A stretch of DNA of 64,000 nt from Paenibacillus ihbetae (GTDB lineage Bacteria > Bacillota > Bacilli > Paenibacillales > Paenibacillaceae), in the NCBI RefSeq assembly GCF_002741055.1, contig NZ_CP016809.1, positions 868,001-932,000 on the forward strand, in the 5' to 3' direction. Of the stretch, positions 1-9,188 are shown piece after piece (position 1 is the first letter of the stretch; each line of letters starts with the position of its first letter). The notes beneath the pieces were generated by a model that saw only the letters and a program-made list of their open reading frames with translations, had not been told where the DNA came from and did not search any database. The position numbers and the translations under genes were made by a program.

Positions 1-568
1 CTAAATTGATTATCGGGTCGGGTAATGTCGGGTCGCTGTGAATCGCAAGCGTAAAACATTCCTCTGCCTCCGCCTGGCATCCGTTTAAAGCTTGAACGCA
101 GCCGAGCGCATTATACACAATGGCCCGCAGCTTCCGGTCTTCGGCCATCGGCAGGATGGACATGAGCACGTCGGATGCCTGTGAGGTCTCCCCCAAGTGG
201 AGCTGGGATAGTGCAATGTACAGCTTAATCAAGAGACTTTCCGGATAAACGGCTGCAGCGAGCTTGAACTGCGCGATCGCCGGCTCAAACATCAGCAGCT
301 TGTAATAGCCTTGTCCCCGGATGAAGGCATCATGCTGCAGCTCAGGCGCCTCGGTCGGCGGAAAAACCGGAGGAGAAACGGCAGATTCGCGGAAGACGGC
401 CATCCGTTCCTCGAAACGGAGCCATTCCTCAATAATGCCGTCGCTCATGCTTTTCAGCATATTCCAGTTTTGTACAAGCGCCTGCTTTTTAGGGCCATTA
501 GCGGTAGGGTAATGCTTCACAATTTCATCTAACATGTTGTTCATTTCGGCGAATACATGTTGAAACAT
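1..568 (-). CDS. TPR-type protein, C-terminus beyond window edge
   Basis: The frame is open from an ATG at 566-568 to the left edge, so only the first 189 residues are visible. The second half carries helical repeats typical of tetratricopeptide proteins, such as Y-Y-K-L-L-M-F-E-P-A-I-A-Q-F and L-G-C-V-Q-A-L-N-G-C-Q-A-E-A. The first 90 residues are mixed helical sequence with a proline-rich linker (VSPPVFPPTEAPE). The start is preceded by an AAGGGTGGG ribosome site. A terminator hairpin ends about 22 bases upstream of the start codon, so it either separates the gene from panD or controls read-through into it. TPR proteins are protein-interaction scaffolds; no specific role can be given. In B. 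subtilis the position after panD is held by dinG, so this gene is lineage specific. Confidence 0.7.
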   Translation of the reverse strand, partial: MFQHVFAEMNNMLDEIVKHYPTANGPKKQALVQNWNMLKSMSDGIIEEWLRFEERMAVFRESAVSPPVFPPTEAPELQHDAFIRGQGYYKLLMFEPAIAQFKLAAAVYPESLLIKLYIALSQLHLGETSQASDVLMSILPMAEDRKLRAIVYNALGCVQALNGCQAEAEECFTLAIHSDPTLPDPIINL

Positions 569-590
569 AGCGTGCATCCCACCCTTAGCG

Positions 591-629
591 AAAAAATGAG
601 ATCAGTGCGTCGACCTGAACTCATTTTTT
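591..629 (-). terminator. Terminator of panBCD operon
   Basis: Near-perfect inverted repeat with 15-base arms (AAAAAATGAGNTCAG) around an 8-10 base loop. On the minus strand the 3' arm ends in six Ts. It lies 50 bases after the panD stop codon. The arms end in A/T runs on both sides, so it could also work on the plus strand. Confidence 0.8.
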
Positions 630-678
630 GTAGAAGTGGTGCTTTTCATCCCTTTATGCTCCCGACACATTTTGGTCA

Positions 679-1062
679 TTACAGCATTGCAGCGTGTACT
701 TCGCGGTATGATGTCGTAACGGGCTTATTGTTCTCGTCAACGATGACGACCGTCGGCGTGTGGTTCTCATACTCCTCTTTGGACATCATGGCATAAGAAA
801 TAATGATGACGTTGTCCCCCGGCTGAACGAGCCGTGCAGCAGCTCCATTAAGGCAAATTACGCCGCTGCCGCGCTCTCCTTTAATGACATAGGTCTCCAG
901 CCGGGCGCCGTTATTATTATTCACGATTTGAACCTTTTCATTCTCAAGCAGGTCCGCCGCTTCCATAAGGTTCTCATCGATGGTAATGCTGCCCACGTAG
1001 TTCAAATTCGCTTCCGTAACGGTTGCACGGTGAATTTTGGATTTCATCATTGTTCTAAACAT
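679..1062 (-). CDS. panD: Aspartate 1-decarboxylase
   Basis: Decarboxylates L-aspartate to beta-alanine, which PanC joins to pantoate. The 127-residue length is normal for the family. The proenzyme self-cleaves between Gly24 and Ser25, seen here in YVGSITID, leaving Ser25 as the pyruvoyl group. The N-terminal [18 protein letters not shown] is highly characteristic and fixes the start. Tyr58 of the family lies in the [12 protein letters not shown] segment. Last gene of panB-panC-panD; its start overlaps the end of panC by eight bases, so the two are translationally coupled, and a terminator follows it. Confidence 0.97.
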   Translation of the reverse strand: MFRTMMKSKIHRATVTEANLNYVGSITIDENLMEAADLLENEKVQIVNNNNGARLETYVIKGERGSGVICLNGAAARLVQPGDNVIIISYAMMSKEEYENHTPTVVIVDENNKPVTTSYREVHAAML

Positions 1063-1945
1063 GGGAATCCCCCACTTTCGGTTGAATTAACGCATTATCG
1101 ATCAGGCGCGTACGGCCGAACCGTACAGCGAGCGCCATAATGACTCCATGGTCAGTCCCCGCGACACGCTCGGAATCCGCAATCGGCGCAAGCTCCGGGA
1201 ACGTGAGCACCTCGGCGTAATCGATATCGGCCAGCGGCGACTGCGAAATATGCTCACGAAGCAGCGTCCGGATCTCGCCTGCCGTCACCTCGGTGCTTTG
1301 CTCAAGCAATGCCTTCGCCGCCTTCAGGGAGCCGGACAAGACCAGCGCCTGTCTCCGCTCTTCCGGGCTCAAATAAACGTTGCGGGAGCTTAGGGCCAGG
1401 CCGTCGGGTTCACGGACAATCGGACATGGGACAATGCTTACGTCCATATTCAAATCCCGAACCATCTGCTCGATGACGGCCACCTGCTGTGCATCCTTCA
1501 TTCCGAAGAAGGCATAGGCCGGCTTTACGATATGAAACAACTTGGATACAACGGTGGTCACCCCGTCAAAATGCCCCGGACGCGAAGCGCCGCATAGCAG
1601 CGAGGTAATCTCCGCTACGGCTATCTTCGTTTTTGTTGGTTGGGGATACATTTCCTCCACGGACGGGATGAATACGGCATCCACCCCTTCTGCTTCCGCC
1701 AGGGCCAGGTCCCGCGCTTCGTCTCTCGGATAGGTCTCGTAATCCTCACCCGGTCCGAACTGGATCGGATTGACGAATATGCTGACAACAACCGTTCCGC
1801 ACATTTCTCTGGCCTTGCGCATCAGGCTCGCGTGTCCTTCATGGAGATAACCCATGGTCGGGACAAGTCCGACGGCACCGCTTCCTTCGTTTTGTTTTGC
1901 TTGGATAAATGCTCTTGCTTCCGCAATGGTGCGAATGACGTTCAT
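1055..1945 (-). CDS. panC: Pantothenate synthetase
   Basis: Condenses pantoate and beta-alanine with ATP to give pantothenate, the coenzyme A precursor. The 296-residue product belongs to the HIGH-type nucleotidyltransferase superfamily. [13 protein letters not shown] near residue 30 holds the HIGH-like motif (HEGH), and [11 protein letters not shown] near residue 185 is the second ATP-binding motif (SSRN). The [13 protein letters not shown] segment binds pantoate. It starts inside the end of panB (four-base overlap) with an AAAGGTGGG ribosome site, and overlaps panD downstream, so the three genes form one tight operon. Confidence 0.97.
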   Translation of the reverse strand: MNVIRTIAEARAFIQAKQNEGSGAVGLVPTMGYLHEGHASLMRKAREMCGTVVVSIFVNPIQFGPGEDYETYPRDEARDLALAEAEGVDAVFIPSVEEMYPQPTKTKIAVAEITSLLCGASRPGHFDGVTTVVSKLFHIVKPAYAFFGMKDAQQVAVIEQMVRDLNMDVSIVPCPIVREPDGLALSSRNVYLSPEERRQALVLSGSLKAAKALLEQSTEVTAGEIRTLLREHISQSPLADIDYAEVLTFPELAPIADSERVAGTDHGVIMALAVRFGRTRLIDNALIQPKVGDSHV

Positions 1946-2820
1946 GAAGTGCCCACCTTTTCCTTATTGCCGCCGTAGAGCGCCGGTTCGGAGGCTTGTT
2001 TATTCTCGGATTTGAATACATGCTCTTCGGCCGGGAACGAGCGGTCTTTGACCTCTCTTACATATTGAGCGATTCCGTCTCGGATGACGGATCCGATGTC
2101 CGCGTAAGTTTTGACAAAGCGTTTGTCGCGGTACGGGGATGCGTACTTCAAGATATCATGGTACACAAGCACTTGTCCGTCACAATATCGGCCCGCGCCG
2201 ATCCCGATGGTCGGGATGGCCAATGCTTTCGTAATCTCGGCTGCGGTCTCTTCCGTGACAAGCTCCAGCACCACCGCGAAGGCGCCTGCTGCCTCGAGCG
2301 CTTTGGCATCGTTCATCAACCGCTTGGCATCCTCGGCGTCCTTGCCTTGAATCCGGTAGCCGCCGATCTGATTAACCGACTGCGGAGTGAGGCCGATGTG
2401 TCCGAGCACGGGCACGCCCGACTGAACGATCCGTTTGACGGTATCGGCGATTTCAGCGCCGCCTTCGAGCTTAACGGCATGCGCATGTCCTTCCTGCATG
2501 AGTCTGCGCACGCCTTTCAGGCTTTCGTCGATTCCCCCGTGATACGTCATAAACGGCATATCGGCAACGATGAACGTATACTCCGCACCGCGGGCCACGG
2601 ACCGCGTATGGTACACCATGTCATCCAGCGTAACCGGAATCGTTGAATTGTAGCCCAGCACGACGTTGCCGAGGGAATCCCCGACCAGGATCATATCAAT
2701 ATCCGCTTCCTCCGCCAGCTTTGCGGACGGGTAGTCGTAGGCGGTCAGCATGCTGATCGGCTTGCCGTCCCGCTTCATATTTCTCATCTTAACAATGTTC
2801 AATGGTTGCTTGCCTGCCAT
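1942..2820 (-). CDS. panB: 3-methyl-2-oxobutanoate hydroxymethyltransferase
   Basis: Transfers a hydroxymethyl group from methylene-tetrahydrofolate to ketoisovalerate to give ketopantoate, the first step to pantothenate. Motifs are the TAYDYPSAKLAEEADIDMILVGDSLGN region (Mg-binding Asp in VGDSLG) and VKLEGG. I take ATG at 2818-2820 (MAGKQPLNI), because GGGAGG lies about ten bases upstream; the open frame reaches 2862, but those residues are not typical of the family. 292 residues. First gene of panBCD, preceded by a structured leader with a terminator-like hairpin. Confidence 0.96.
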   Translation of the reverse strand: MAGKQPLNIVKMRNMKRDGKPISMLTAYDYPSAKLAEEADIDMILVGDSLGNVVLGYNSTIPVTLDDMVYHTRSVARGAEYTFIVADMPFMTYHGGIDESLKGVRRLMQEGHAHAVKLEGGAEIADTVKRIVQSGVPVLGHIGLTPQSVNQIGGYRIQGKDAEDAKRLMNDAKALEAAGAFAVVLELVTEETAAEITKALAIPTIGIGAGRYCDGQVLVYHDILKYASPYRDKRFVKTYADIGSVIRDGIAQYVREVKDRSFPAEEHVFKSENKQASEPALYGGNKEKVGTS

Positions 2821-2860
2821 TGTGACACAGCCTCCCTGTCGTATAAAGTATAAGCACAAC

Positions 2861-2950
2861 AAAAAAACCTTTTAGCACAGCTTTGCTAAAAAGGTCCGAA
2901 AGGCAAAAAAGAGTCACTCGCGATCGTCCCTTCTGTCTCGGTCCTTTCGG
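2861..2950 (-). promoter_or_regulatory. Candidate structured leader/attenuator of panBCD
   Basis: On the minus strand the 5' leader of panB contains two nested elements. First, CCGAAAGG (2943-2950) can pair with CCTTTCGG (2896-2903) across about 39 bases. Immediately afterwards an intrinsic-terminator-like hairpin follows (2867-2877 with 2884-2895, arms ACCTTTTTAGCA/TGCTAAAAGGT) with seven Ts. The hairpin ends about 40 bases before the panB start, so it would abort transcription before the operon unless it is prevented from forming. A 'pan' RNA motif has been described upstream of pantothenate genes in Firmicutes and other phyla; I cannot confirm that this is that motif. The hairpin is directly visible, regulation is inferred. 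Confidence 0.5.
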
Positions 2951-3043
2951 CTCAGAGCAGAATCCAACGTAACCGGCATAACAGTTATGAAGGTGTTCTA
3001 TAATAAGGCATGATTTCAAAAGCTACTTGCCAAGAGTGCAGCT

Positions 3044-3103
3044 CGCAATCGATTGCGATACCGCCTCTGGCTATAGTATAACAAAGTCCGAAATTTTTTT
3101 CAC
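3044..3103 (-). promoter_or_regulatory. Candidate panBCD promoter with palindromic operator
   Basis: Minus strand, in the birA-panB gap: -35 GTGAAA (3098-3103), 17-base spacer, -10 TATACT (3075-3080). Starting about 18 bases after the -10 is a perfect 14-bp palindrome, CGCAATCGATTGCG (3044-3057). Its central CG resembles LacI-family or CcpA (cre) operators and matches many of the conserved cre positions. The position, near +11 to +24, fits a repressor roadblock. Promoter strength and regulator are inferred. Confidence 0.45.
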
Positions 3104-3113
3104 CCTGTTTGAT

Positions 3114-4103
3114 TTACCTGGTATTAAAAAGAATTTCGCCGGAATATACCGGAACCGTCTCACCTGCGTCGCTGCGCACCATCAGCGCGCCGTCCTTATT
3201 CAAGCCGGTAGCCGTTCCCGTGAAATCGCCTTGCGGCGACTGCACCCGGACTTCGCGCCCGACCGTGCCCGACAGCGCCTCCCATGCGGAAGCGATAGGC
3301 TCAAAACCCTGCTCATTATATAATTCGTAGAGAACTTCCATCTCCTGCATGATCGTTTGAATCAACTCCGTCCGGTTGACGACGTTTCCGCCCGCCATCC
3401 TTACCGAAGTTGCCACGCTTCGCAGCTCCTCCGGAAAATCGGTCTCCTTCAGGTTTACGCTGATTCCGATTCCCGCAACACAATAACGGATCCGCCCGTC
3501 TTCGGCAGTGGATTCCAGCAGAATGCCGCAAACCTTTTTCCCTTGATATAAAATATCGTTAGGCCACTTGATTTGTGTCTGCACACCCGCTGATTTTCCG
3601 ATGGCGCGGCATACCGCCACACCTGTGAGCAAAGTCAGCTGCTGGGTTAAATGCAGCGGCTGCTTCGGCCTTAGAATCAAGCTCATCCAGATACCTTTGC
3701 CGCGGGGCGAATGGAATTTGCGCCCCATCCGGCCGCGGCCGCCCGTCTGCTCCTCCGAGATGACAAGCGTCCCTTCGGGCGCGCCTGCCTCCGCAAGCTC
3801 ACGTGCATCCTCTTGGGTCGACACGGTTCGGTCCAGCAGCTTGATCTGCTTTCCGAAGGAGCAGCTCTTCATCCCGGCTGCCAGCAGCTGTTCATCCAGC
3901 ACGTCGGGCTCGTCCACCATGCGGTAGCCGAGCCTCGGAAGGGCTTCGAACTCATATCCGAGGCTGCGGAGCTTGTTGATCTGTTTCCATACCGCCGTGC
4001 GGCTGATAGACAGCCTGCGGCTGATTTCTTCTCCCGACAGGAACTGACCGGGATGCTCCTGGAACATATGGAGCAAGGAATACTCTTGATCATGATCCTT
4101 CAT
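3114..4103 (-). CDS. birA: Bifunctional biotin ligase / biotin operon repressor
   Basis: Attaches biotin to carboxylase carrier domains via biotinyl-AMP and, when loaded, represses biotin genes. At 329 residues it has the long form. Residues 15-60 form a winged helix (LSGEEISRRLSISRTAVWKQ), so the repressor function should be kept. The catalytic core carries the GGRGRMGRKFHSPRGKG biotin/ATP loop near residue 120 and IKWPNDI near 185. A small C-terminal SH3-like domain (GREVRVQSPQGDFTG) completes it. The start overlaps the end of cca by 14 bases. The order cca-birA-panB is as in B. subtilis. Confidence 0.96.
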   Translation of the reverse strand: MKDHDQEYSLLHMFQEHPGQFLSGEEISRRLSISRTAVWKQINKLRSLGYEFEALPRLGYRMVDEPDVLDEQLLAAGMKSCSFGKQIKLLDRTVSTQEDARELAEAGAPEGTLVISEEQTGGRGRMGRKFHSPRGKGIWMSLILRPKQPLHLTQQLTLLTGVAVCRAIGKSAGVQTQIKWPNDILYQGKKVCGILLESTAEDGRIRYCVAGIGISVNLKETDFPEELRSVATSVRMAGGNVVNRTELIQTIMQEMEVLYELYNEQGFEPIASAWEALSGTVGREVRVQSPQGDFTGTATGLNKDGALMVRSDAGETVPVYSGEILFNTR

Positions 4104-5388
4104 GATTCATTACCACCCGCTTTGCTTCATCAATCAACGATTCCTTATCGTTGTTAATCTGGCCGGCCGCAGCATGCAGCAGCAGCTGCCCGAGCAGCTC
4201 GCCAAGCCATGGTCCGCCGCGTTTGCCAAGCGCCTGTACGAGCTCATTACCCGTCACGGCCAAATCCTTCAGACTCCGGATCGACATCTCCTCCAGCCAA
4301 CCGGCAAGCTGCCTGTTCGCAGTTTGCGCCATCGCGGGGGCACCGGCTTGATGGAGCGCCCGCTGCATCAGCAGCCAGCCATCAGCCGATTCCTTCCCAT
4401 GCGTAAGCGCAAGGCGAACCCATGAAAGCTTATCCATTCCTTCTTGATTGGCCCCGGTAAGCTTAAGCCATTCTTCTTGAATGGACATCAGGCTCACGAT
4501 GTTCTGCCGCTGCTTGTTGGAGAATGTCCACCCCCGCAGCAGCTCGTCCGCGGCGGGGGATTGGATGCCGCAAGCCAGCAGGAGGAGCGACCAACGGATA
4601 TGCGCATGTGCCGGGTCGATGAGCGGGATCGCCGATATCATGCGATCGTCATGGCCGGCATAAACGAACGGTGCTTTCATCCGTGAATAAAGCCCGCTGC
4701 GGACGAACATGCTCAAGCCCCGAAGCGGCGAAGGACCTGCCATAATTTTTTCGAATTCGCTTCGGATGCGCTCCATGGCGATAAAGCCTAGCGTATCTCT
4801 TTCCGCCAGGATCCCCATCCATGTTCGCGGCGCGATCGAGAAGCCGAATACCGAAGCGAACCGAATGCAGCGGACCATGCGCAGCGCGTCTTCCCGGAAT
4901 CGCAAGGAAGCGTCCCCCACGCAGCGGATCCTGCGCCGGTCGATATCCGCCCGCCCGCCGAACGGATCTACCCATGTTCCGTCAAGCCCGATCGCCATCG
5001 CATTCATCGTAAAATCCCGCCGTCTCAGATCTTCTTTGACCTCTCCGACAAAAGCCACCTCCGTCGGATGCCGGTGGTCCTCGTATCCGCCTTCAATGCG
5101 GAAGGTCGTCACCTCAAAGGCATCGTCTTCCACAAGAACGGTTACCGTCCCGTGCTGGATGCCGGTTGGAATGACCTTCGGGAACAGCGAGGCCGTAATC
5201 TCCGGCCGGGCAGAGGTCGTGATGTCCATATCGCTGACCCGGCGGCCCATATACTCATCGCGAACGCAACCGCCGACCCAATAAGCCTCGTAGCCGTGCT
5301 GAAGCAGCGTCCGGATGACTTCCGCGCTCCGATCCGCCATGGTTTGATCCGCATATCGCCATTGTATTGATTTCTGCCCATTACTCAT
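4090..5388 (-). CDS. cca: CCA-adding tRNA nucleotidyltransferase
   Basis: Builds or repairs the 3' CCA end of tRNAs from CTP and ATP without a template. The N-terminal catalytic head is class II: EAYWVGGCVRDEYMGR near residue 35, then the metal-binding VSDMDITTSA. RRDFTMNAMAIG near 125 and the RFREDALRMVRCIRFAS segment near 165 (nucleotide-recognition neck) follow. The C-terminal 200 residues are the helical tRNA-binding body. 432 residues is slightly longer than many Bacillus homologues. The start has an AAAGGAA ribosome site about ten bases upstream. Equivalent to B. subtilis papS. Confidence 0.95.
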   Translation of the reverse strand: MSNGQKSIQWRYADQTMADRSAEVIRTLLQHGYEAYWVGGCVRDEYMGRRVSDMDITTSARPEITASLFPKVIPTGIQHGTVTVLVEDDAFEVTTFRIEGGYEDHRHPTEVAFVGEVKEDLRRRDFTMNAMAIGLDGTWVDPFGGRADIDRRRIRCVGDASLRFREDALRMVRCIRFASVFGFSIAPRTWMGILAERDTLGFIAMERIRSEFEKIMAGPSPLRGLSMFVRSGLYSRMKAPFVYAGHDDRMISAIPLIDPAHAHIRWSLLLLACGIQSPAADELLRGWTFSNKQRQNIVSLMSIQEEWLKLTGANQEGMDKLSWVRLALTHGKESADGWLLMQRALHQAGAPAMAQTANRQLAGWLEEMSIRSLKDLAVTGNELVQALGKRGGPWLGELLGQLLLHAAAGQINNDKESLIDEAKRVVMNHEGS

Positions 5389-5437
5389 GATTTGACGTTC
5401 CTTTTTTATCCGAAAAATAGACGAGAGGATCTGAGCT

Positions 5438-6601
5438 TCAGCCGCATACCGGCTTCAGCTCGTTAACCTCCCGCCCCAATACTCGGTAATAGATTTGCTC
5501 ATACTTGCCGCGAATCAGCTCATTGCAGAACATCGTTGTGGCGCGCTGAAGGCAAGCCTTGCGCATCCGCTCCCCAAGCTCCGCATCTTTGAATATGGTA
5601 AGCACATGCTCCGCCATCGCCGCCGTATCGCCGATCGGGGCCAGGTAGCCCGTCTCGCCGTGCGTGACCAGCTCCGGAATCCCGCCGGCCGTAGAGCCTA
5701 CCGTCGGCACGCCGCAGGCCATCGCCTCCAGTGCAACTAGGCCGAAGCTTTCCTTCTCGGATGGAAGCAGCAGCACATCGGCCATCGAGATGACATGCGC
5801 AATTTCGTCTTGCTTGCCGAGGAAATGAACCTTATCCTCCAGCCCCATCTCCTTGATGCGGCATTGAATCTTCGGAAGCTCCGGCCCTTCCCCTACCAGC
5901 AGCAGCTTCGCAGGCATATTCTGCTGGACCCGATCGAATATATCCAGCACATCCCCTACCCGTTTAACCGGGCGGAAGTTGGAGATATGCATGAGTACCT
6001 TCTCCGCCGGGCTGGCGTAGTCCCTGCGGAGCGATTCCGAATGCCGAGGATAGTACACTCTCGGATCAACGAAATTATAGGTCAAGTCGATGTCGCGGGT
6101 AATGTCGAGCAGCTCCCTTGTCTCGCGGATCAAATCCTCGGAAACCGCTGTTACGGCATCACTCTCATTGATCGCCAACCGGATCAGGTCCTTCAGAGAT
6201 TCGTCCTGGGCCAGCACCGTGATGTCGGTCCCGTGAAGCGTCGTTACGACTTTCAGCTGGTCCCCCACCATCTGCTTGGCGAGGAATGCGCAGACGGCAT
6301 GCGGAACCGCATAATGTACATGAAGCACGTCAAGCTGCTGCATGTTCGCCACCTGCGCCATCTTGGTCGCCAGCGAAAGATCATAAGGCGGGTACCGGAA
6401 TACATAATAATCGTTTACTTCTACCTCATGATAGAAAATATTTTTATGAAAGGAGCCCAAACGAAACGGAATGCTGTGTGCTATAAAATGAACCTGATGG
6501 CCTTGTTCCGCCAAAAGCTTCCCAAGCTCCGTCGCCACCACGCCAGACCCGCCCAATGAAGGATAGCAGGTAATCCCGATTTTTAAAGGTTGCTGTTTCA
6601 T
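5438..6601 (-). CDS. bshA: N-acetyl-alpha-D-glucosaminyl L-malate synthase (bacillithiol step 1)
   Basis: Transfers GlcNAc from UDP-GlcNAc to L-malate, the first step of bacillithiol synthesis. It is a GT4 glycosyltransferase of 387 residues. The N-terminal [19 protein letters not shown] loop accepts the malate acceptor, HGTDITV lies near 125, and the donor-site [18 protein letters not shown] region lies near 285, holding the EX7E motif. An AAGGAGG ribosome site is six bases from the ATG. It directly follows bshB1 (32-base gap), so steps one and two of bacillithiol synthesis are co-transcribed. Confidence 0.96.
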   Translation of the reverse strand: MKQQPLKIGITCYPSLGGSGVVATELGKLLAEQGHQVHFIAHSIPFRLGSFHKNIFYHEVEVNDYYVFRYPPYDLSLATKMAQVANMQQLDVLHVHYAVPHAVCAFLAKQMVGDQLKVVTTLHGTDITVLAQDESLKDLIRLAINESDAVTAVSEDLIRETRELLDITRDIDLTYNFVDPRVYYPRHSESLRRDYASPAEKVLMHISNFRPVKRVGDVLDIFDRVQQNMPAKLLLVGEGPELPKIQCRIKEMGLEDKVHFLGKQDEIAHVISMADVLLLPSEKESFGLVALEAMACGVPTVGSTAGGIPELVTHGETGYLAPIGDTAAMAEHVLTIFKDAELGERMRKACLQRATTMFCNELIRGKYEQIYYRVLGREVNELKPVCG

Positions 6602-6633
6602 ATAAGGCCTCCTTAAACGTCACCTTCTGTATA

Positions 6634-7341
6634 TTATGCCTGTTTGGAGCCGAATAGATGAACGGTATACGGACTTTTCGAAGCAAAGCCTTCCGCGTAT
6701 GGAATCAGGCTGCGAGCTCCCAGTAACGAATCCCTGGCCCGCACGCGCTCGATATACCCCTCGGTCAGCGGCGTGGACACGGAATTCTCGTCCGTCTTCT
6801 CAAATTGCGAGCGGTAGCAGGAGAGTGCCTGTTCCTTCGTGCCGTAATGCTCGGTCACGTCCACGATCAGATCCGTTCTGCCGATATCATTAATGAAGTA
6901 AAAATAAAGCTCGTCCACTTTGACCGGCGGAAGCTCAGGCAGATACCGCCGCAGCTTCGCATTAAACACCGCCTCTTCAACAAGACGACTGGCAGCCACG
7001 TGATCCGGATGCCGGTCTTCCCAGTACGGTGCAAACACGATGGACGGAGCATGCTTCCGAATCTCGGCCGTGATCCGCTCGACATGCTCGGGCGTTACGA
7101 ATAATCCTCGATCGGGCAGTCCTAAGTTTGTTCGGACCTTAAGGTTTAGCACCTCGGCTGCCTGCTTCGCTTCCTCCCGGCGGATTTCCACCGTCCCATT
7201 GGACGACATCTCTGCCTGCGTAAGATCGCATATACCGACGGACCGTCCTGCCGCAACATGCTTGGCGATCGTGCCGGCCATGCCGATCTCCGCATCATCC
7301 GCATGCGCGCCGAAGATTAATATATCCAGCTTGTCGCTCAT
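6634..7341 (-). CDS. bshB1: Bacillithiol biosynthesis deacetylase BshB1
   Basis: Removes the acetyl group from GlcNAc-malate to give GlcN-malate, the second bacillithiol step. The 235-residue LmbE-like zinc deacetylase has the diagnostic [10 protein letters not shown] near residue 12 (His-x-x-Asp-Asp zinc motif) and a second zinc site, [12 protein letters not shown], near residue 110. The start ATG overlaps the mgsA stop in an ATGA arrangement. BshC, the last enzyme, is not in this window. Confidence 0.96.
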   Translation of the reverse strand: MSDKLDILIFGAHADDAEIGMAGTIAKHVAAGRSVGICDLTQAEMSSNGTVEIRREEAKQAAEVLNLKVRTNLGLPDRGLFVTPEHVERITAEIRKHAPSIVFAPYWEDRHPDHVAASRLVEEAVFNAKLRRYLPELPPVKVDELYFYFINDIGRTDLIVDVTEHYGTKEQALSCYRSQFEKTDENSVSTPLTEGYIERVRARDSLLGARSLIPYAEGFASKSPYTVHLFGSKQA

Positions 7342-7760
7342 TGTCCGTCCACGCCCGGCTTATACTTATGAACGAGCTCCCGCCATGCAAAATCTCCGCG
7401 GTCCAGTGCTTTGACCAAAATTTCTGCCGTTGCCACATTCGTTGCAAGCGGGATTCCCTGAACATCGCACAAGCGAAGCAGAGCGTTAATGTCCGGTTCA
7501 TGGGGCTGAGCCATTAACGGATCGCGCAAGAAAATGATAAGATCCATCTCATTGTCCGCAACGAGCGCTCCAATCTGCTGATCGCCGCCAAGCGGGCCGG
7601 AAGCGAATCGGTGAATGCTCAGCTCGGTCTGCTCCATAATGCGCGTACCTGTCGTGCCGGTCGAATATAACTTATGGTCTTTAAAAACGCCCTCATAGGC
7701 GATAACAAAGTTGACCATCTCTTCTTTTTTACGGTCGTGTGCGATAAATGCAATATTCAT
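7338..7760 (-). CDS. mgsA: Methylglyoxal synthase
   Basis: Converts dihydroxyacetone phosphate to methylglyoxal and phosphate, a bypass of lower glycolysis. 140 residues is the usual size. Recognised by [13 protein letters not shown] at the N-terminus, the [10 protein letters not shown] phosphate-binding loop near residue 45, and [20 protein letters not shown] near residue 85, containing the catalytic Asp (family Asp71 in the [10 protein letters not shown] segment). It sits between dapB and bshB1. Methylglyoxal is detoxified partly through bacillithiol, which gives this neighbourhood functional sense. Confidence 0.96.
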   Translation of the reverse strand: MNIAFIAHDRKKEEMVNFVIAYEGVFKDHKLYSTGTTGTRIMEQTELSIHRFASGPLGGDQQIGALVADNEMDLIIFLRDPLMAQPHEPDINALLRLCDVQGIPLATNVATAEILVKALDRGDFAWRELVHKYKPGVDGQ

Positions 7761-7777
7761 CTGATTTCTCCCCTATG

Positions 7778-8581
7778 TTAGTCGATAAAATGATCAAATC
7801 CATAGATTAATCCGGTATACCCCATTACCTTCTCGATTGCCATCTTCACGCCCGGCATATATGCTGCACGTTCATAGGAATCGTGACGAATCTTCAAGCT
7901 TTGTCCGTAGCCGCCGAATATGACCTCCTGCTGCGCGAATACGCCGGGAAGCCGCAAGCTGTGGATACGGAATCCTTTGTAATAACCGCCTCTTGCGCCT
8001 TCGATAACCTCTTCCTCTTTCGGATTGCCTTGCCGGATTTCCTCGCGGTTAGCGGCTATCATCTCAGCCGTTTTGATCGAGGTCCCGGACGGTGCGTCCA
8101 GCTTCTGATCGCCATGCGTTTCGATGATTTCAACATGCGGCAGGTATTTGGCCGCTTGCGCCGCAAACTTCATCATCAGAATGGCCCCGATCGAGAAGTT
8201 CGGCGCGATTAATCCGCCGATTCCCCGCTCCTCGCACTGCTTGTCCAGCTCTTCGATCTGCTCCGGCGTGAAGCCGGTAGTGCCCATGACCGGGCGGACA
8301 CCGTGCTTAATCGCCAGCGCCGTATTGCTGTATGCGAACTGAGGCGCCGTAAAATCAACCATAACGTCAGGCTTTGACTCTACCAGCGCCATTTCCAAAT
8401 CCGATGTCACTTCAATACCGCAGGCCGGAAGACCTACCAGGGTCCCCGCATCCTTGCCCGCATCCGACAGCCCGACCGCTGCCGCCAGCTCGAGCTCAGG
8501 ATCCCCCAGCACGAGCTTCACAACCTCTTTACCCATCCGCCCGCCGGCGCCGACAACGATTACCGATATTTTATCTGCCAT
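7778..8581 (-). CDS. dapB: 4-hydroxy-tetrahydrodipicolinate reductase
   Basis: NAD(P)H-dependent reductase of the lysine/diaminopimelate pathway; its product also leads to spore dipicolinate. The VVGAGGRMGKEV Rossmann motif is at the N-terminus, EIIETHGDQKLDAPSGTSIKTAE near residue 155 holds the catalytic His and Lys, and MGTTGF lies near residue 100. Two ATGs are possible: the second (8579-8581, MADKIS) has GAGAGG eight bases upstream, whereas the first (8587) is only two bases from it, so I chose the second. 267 residues. Confidence 0.95.
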   Translation of the reverse strand: MADKISVIVVGAGGRMGKEVVKLVLGDPELELAAAVGLSDAGKDAGTLVGLPACGIEVTSDLEMALVESKPDVMVDFTAPQFAYSNTALAIKHGVRPVMGTTGFTPEQIEELDKQCEERGIGGLIAPNFSIGAILMMKFAAQAAKYLPHVEIIETHGDQKLDAPSGTSIKTAEMIAANREEIRQGNPKEEEVIEGARGGYYKGFRIHSLRLPGVFAQQEVIFGGYGQSLKIRHDSYERAAYMPGVKMAIEKVMGYTGLIYGFDHFID

Positions 8582-9137
8582 TTTCATGTCCTCTCTTTCT
8601 GTCCGATGCCGGTTCTTGCAAATATGATTTCAGCCGCTGCTTAAGCTCTTCCATAATATGCTGCAGACTGCTCTCCTGCGGAAATAATGCTATCACTTCC
8701 CTCAGGGTGGCAATAGCCAAGGCATGCTCATTCAGCTCGCTATAAACGAGGGCAAGCCATACATAGGCTTGCGAATGTAACGGATCCATTGCAACGGCGG
8801 ACTTCAGGTGCGAAACCGCCTGGTACAGCTCCGACTTGGTGACATCCGTACGCCCCTCGACCATTTTTCTAGCCTTTTGAACCAGCTCAGCAGCTTTGAT
8901 ATGCTGCAAATGAAGGGCGTATTCAGGTTTGTCCGGCTGAAGCCGCACCGCTTCCTCCGCGTGGGAGATTGCCATTTCCAGCCGGTTGCTCCGGCCGTAC
9001 GTGATCGAGCAGCGATAATGAACCTCGGCATCCCCGGGATTGGCCTGGATCGCTTCCTCGAACCAGCGGAGCGCCTCTTCGAAATCATTTTGAAGTATGC
9101 ATCGGTATGCTTTTTGTATATAAGTTTCCGATTTCAC
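8571..9137 (-). CDS. Tetratricopeptide repeat protein
   Basis: A 188-residue helical protein with four to five TPR units. The clearest are NDFEEALRWFEEAIQANPGD, NRLEMAISHAEEAVRLQPDK and LHSQAYVWLALVYSELNEHA. There is no signal peptide or membrane span, so it is probably a cytoplasmic interaction protein. The start is GTG with GGGGGAGGG eight bases upstream. It overlaps the dapB start by 11 bases and so is inserted between ypjD and dapB, which are adjacent in B. subtilis. Function unknown. Confidence 0.85.
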   Translation of the reverse strand: MKSETYIQKAYRCILQNDFEEALRWFEEAIQANPGDAEVHYRCSITYGRSNRLEMAISHAEEAVRLQPDKPEYALHLQHIKAAELVQKARKMVEGRTDVTKSELYQAVSHLKSAVAMDPLHSQAYVWLALVYSELNEHALAIATLREVIALFPQESSLQHIMEELKQRLKSYLQEPASDRKRGHENGR

Positions 9138-9188
9138 TGGCTGTCCCTCCCCCGCAGCGGGTTTTGGTACAGCATATGTAACAGCGGC

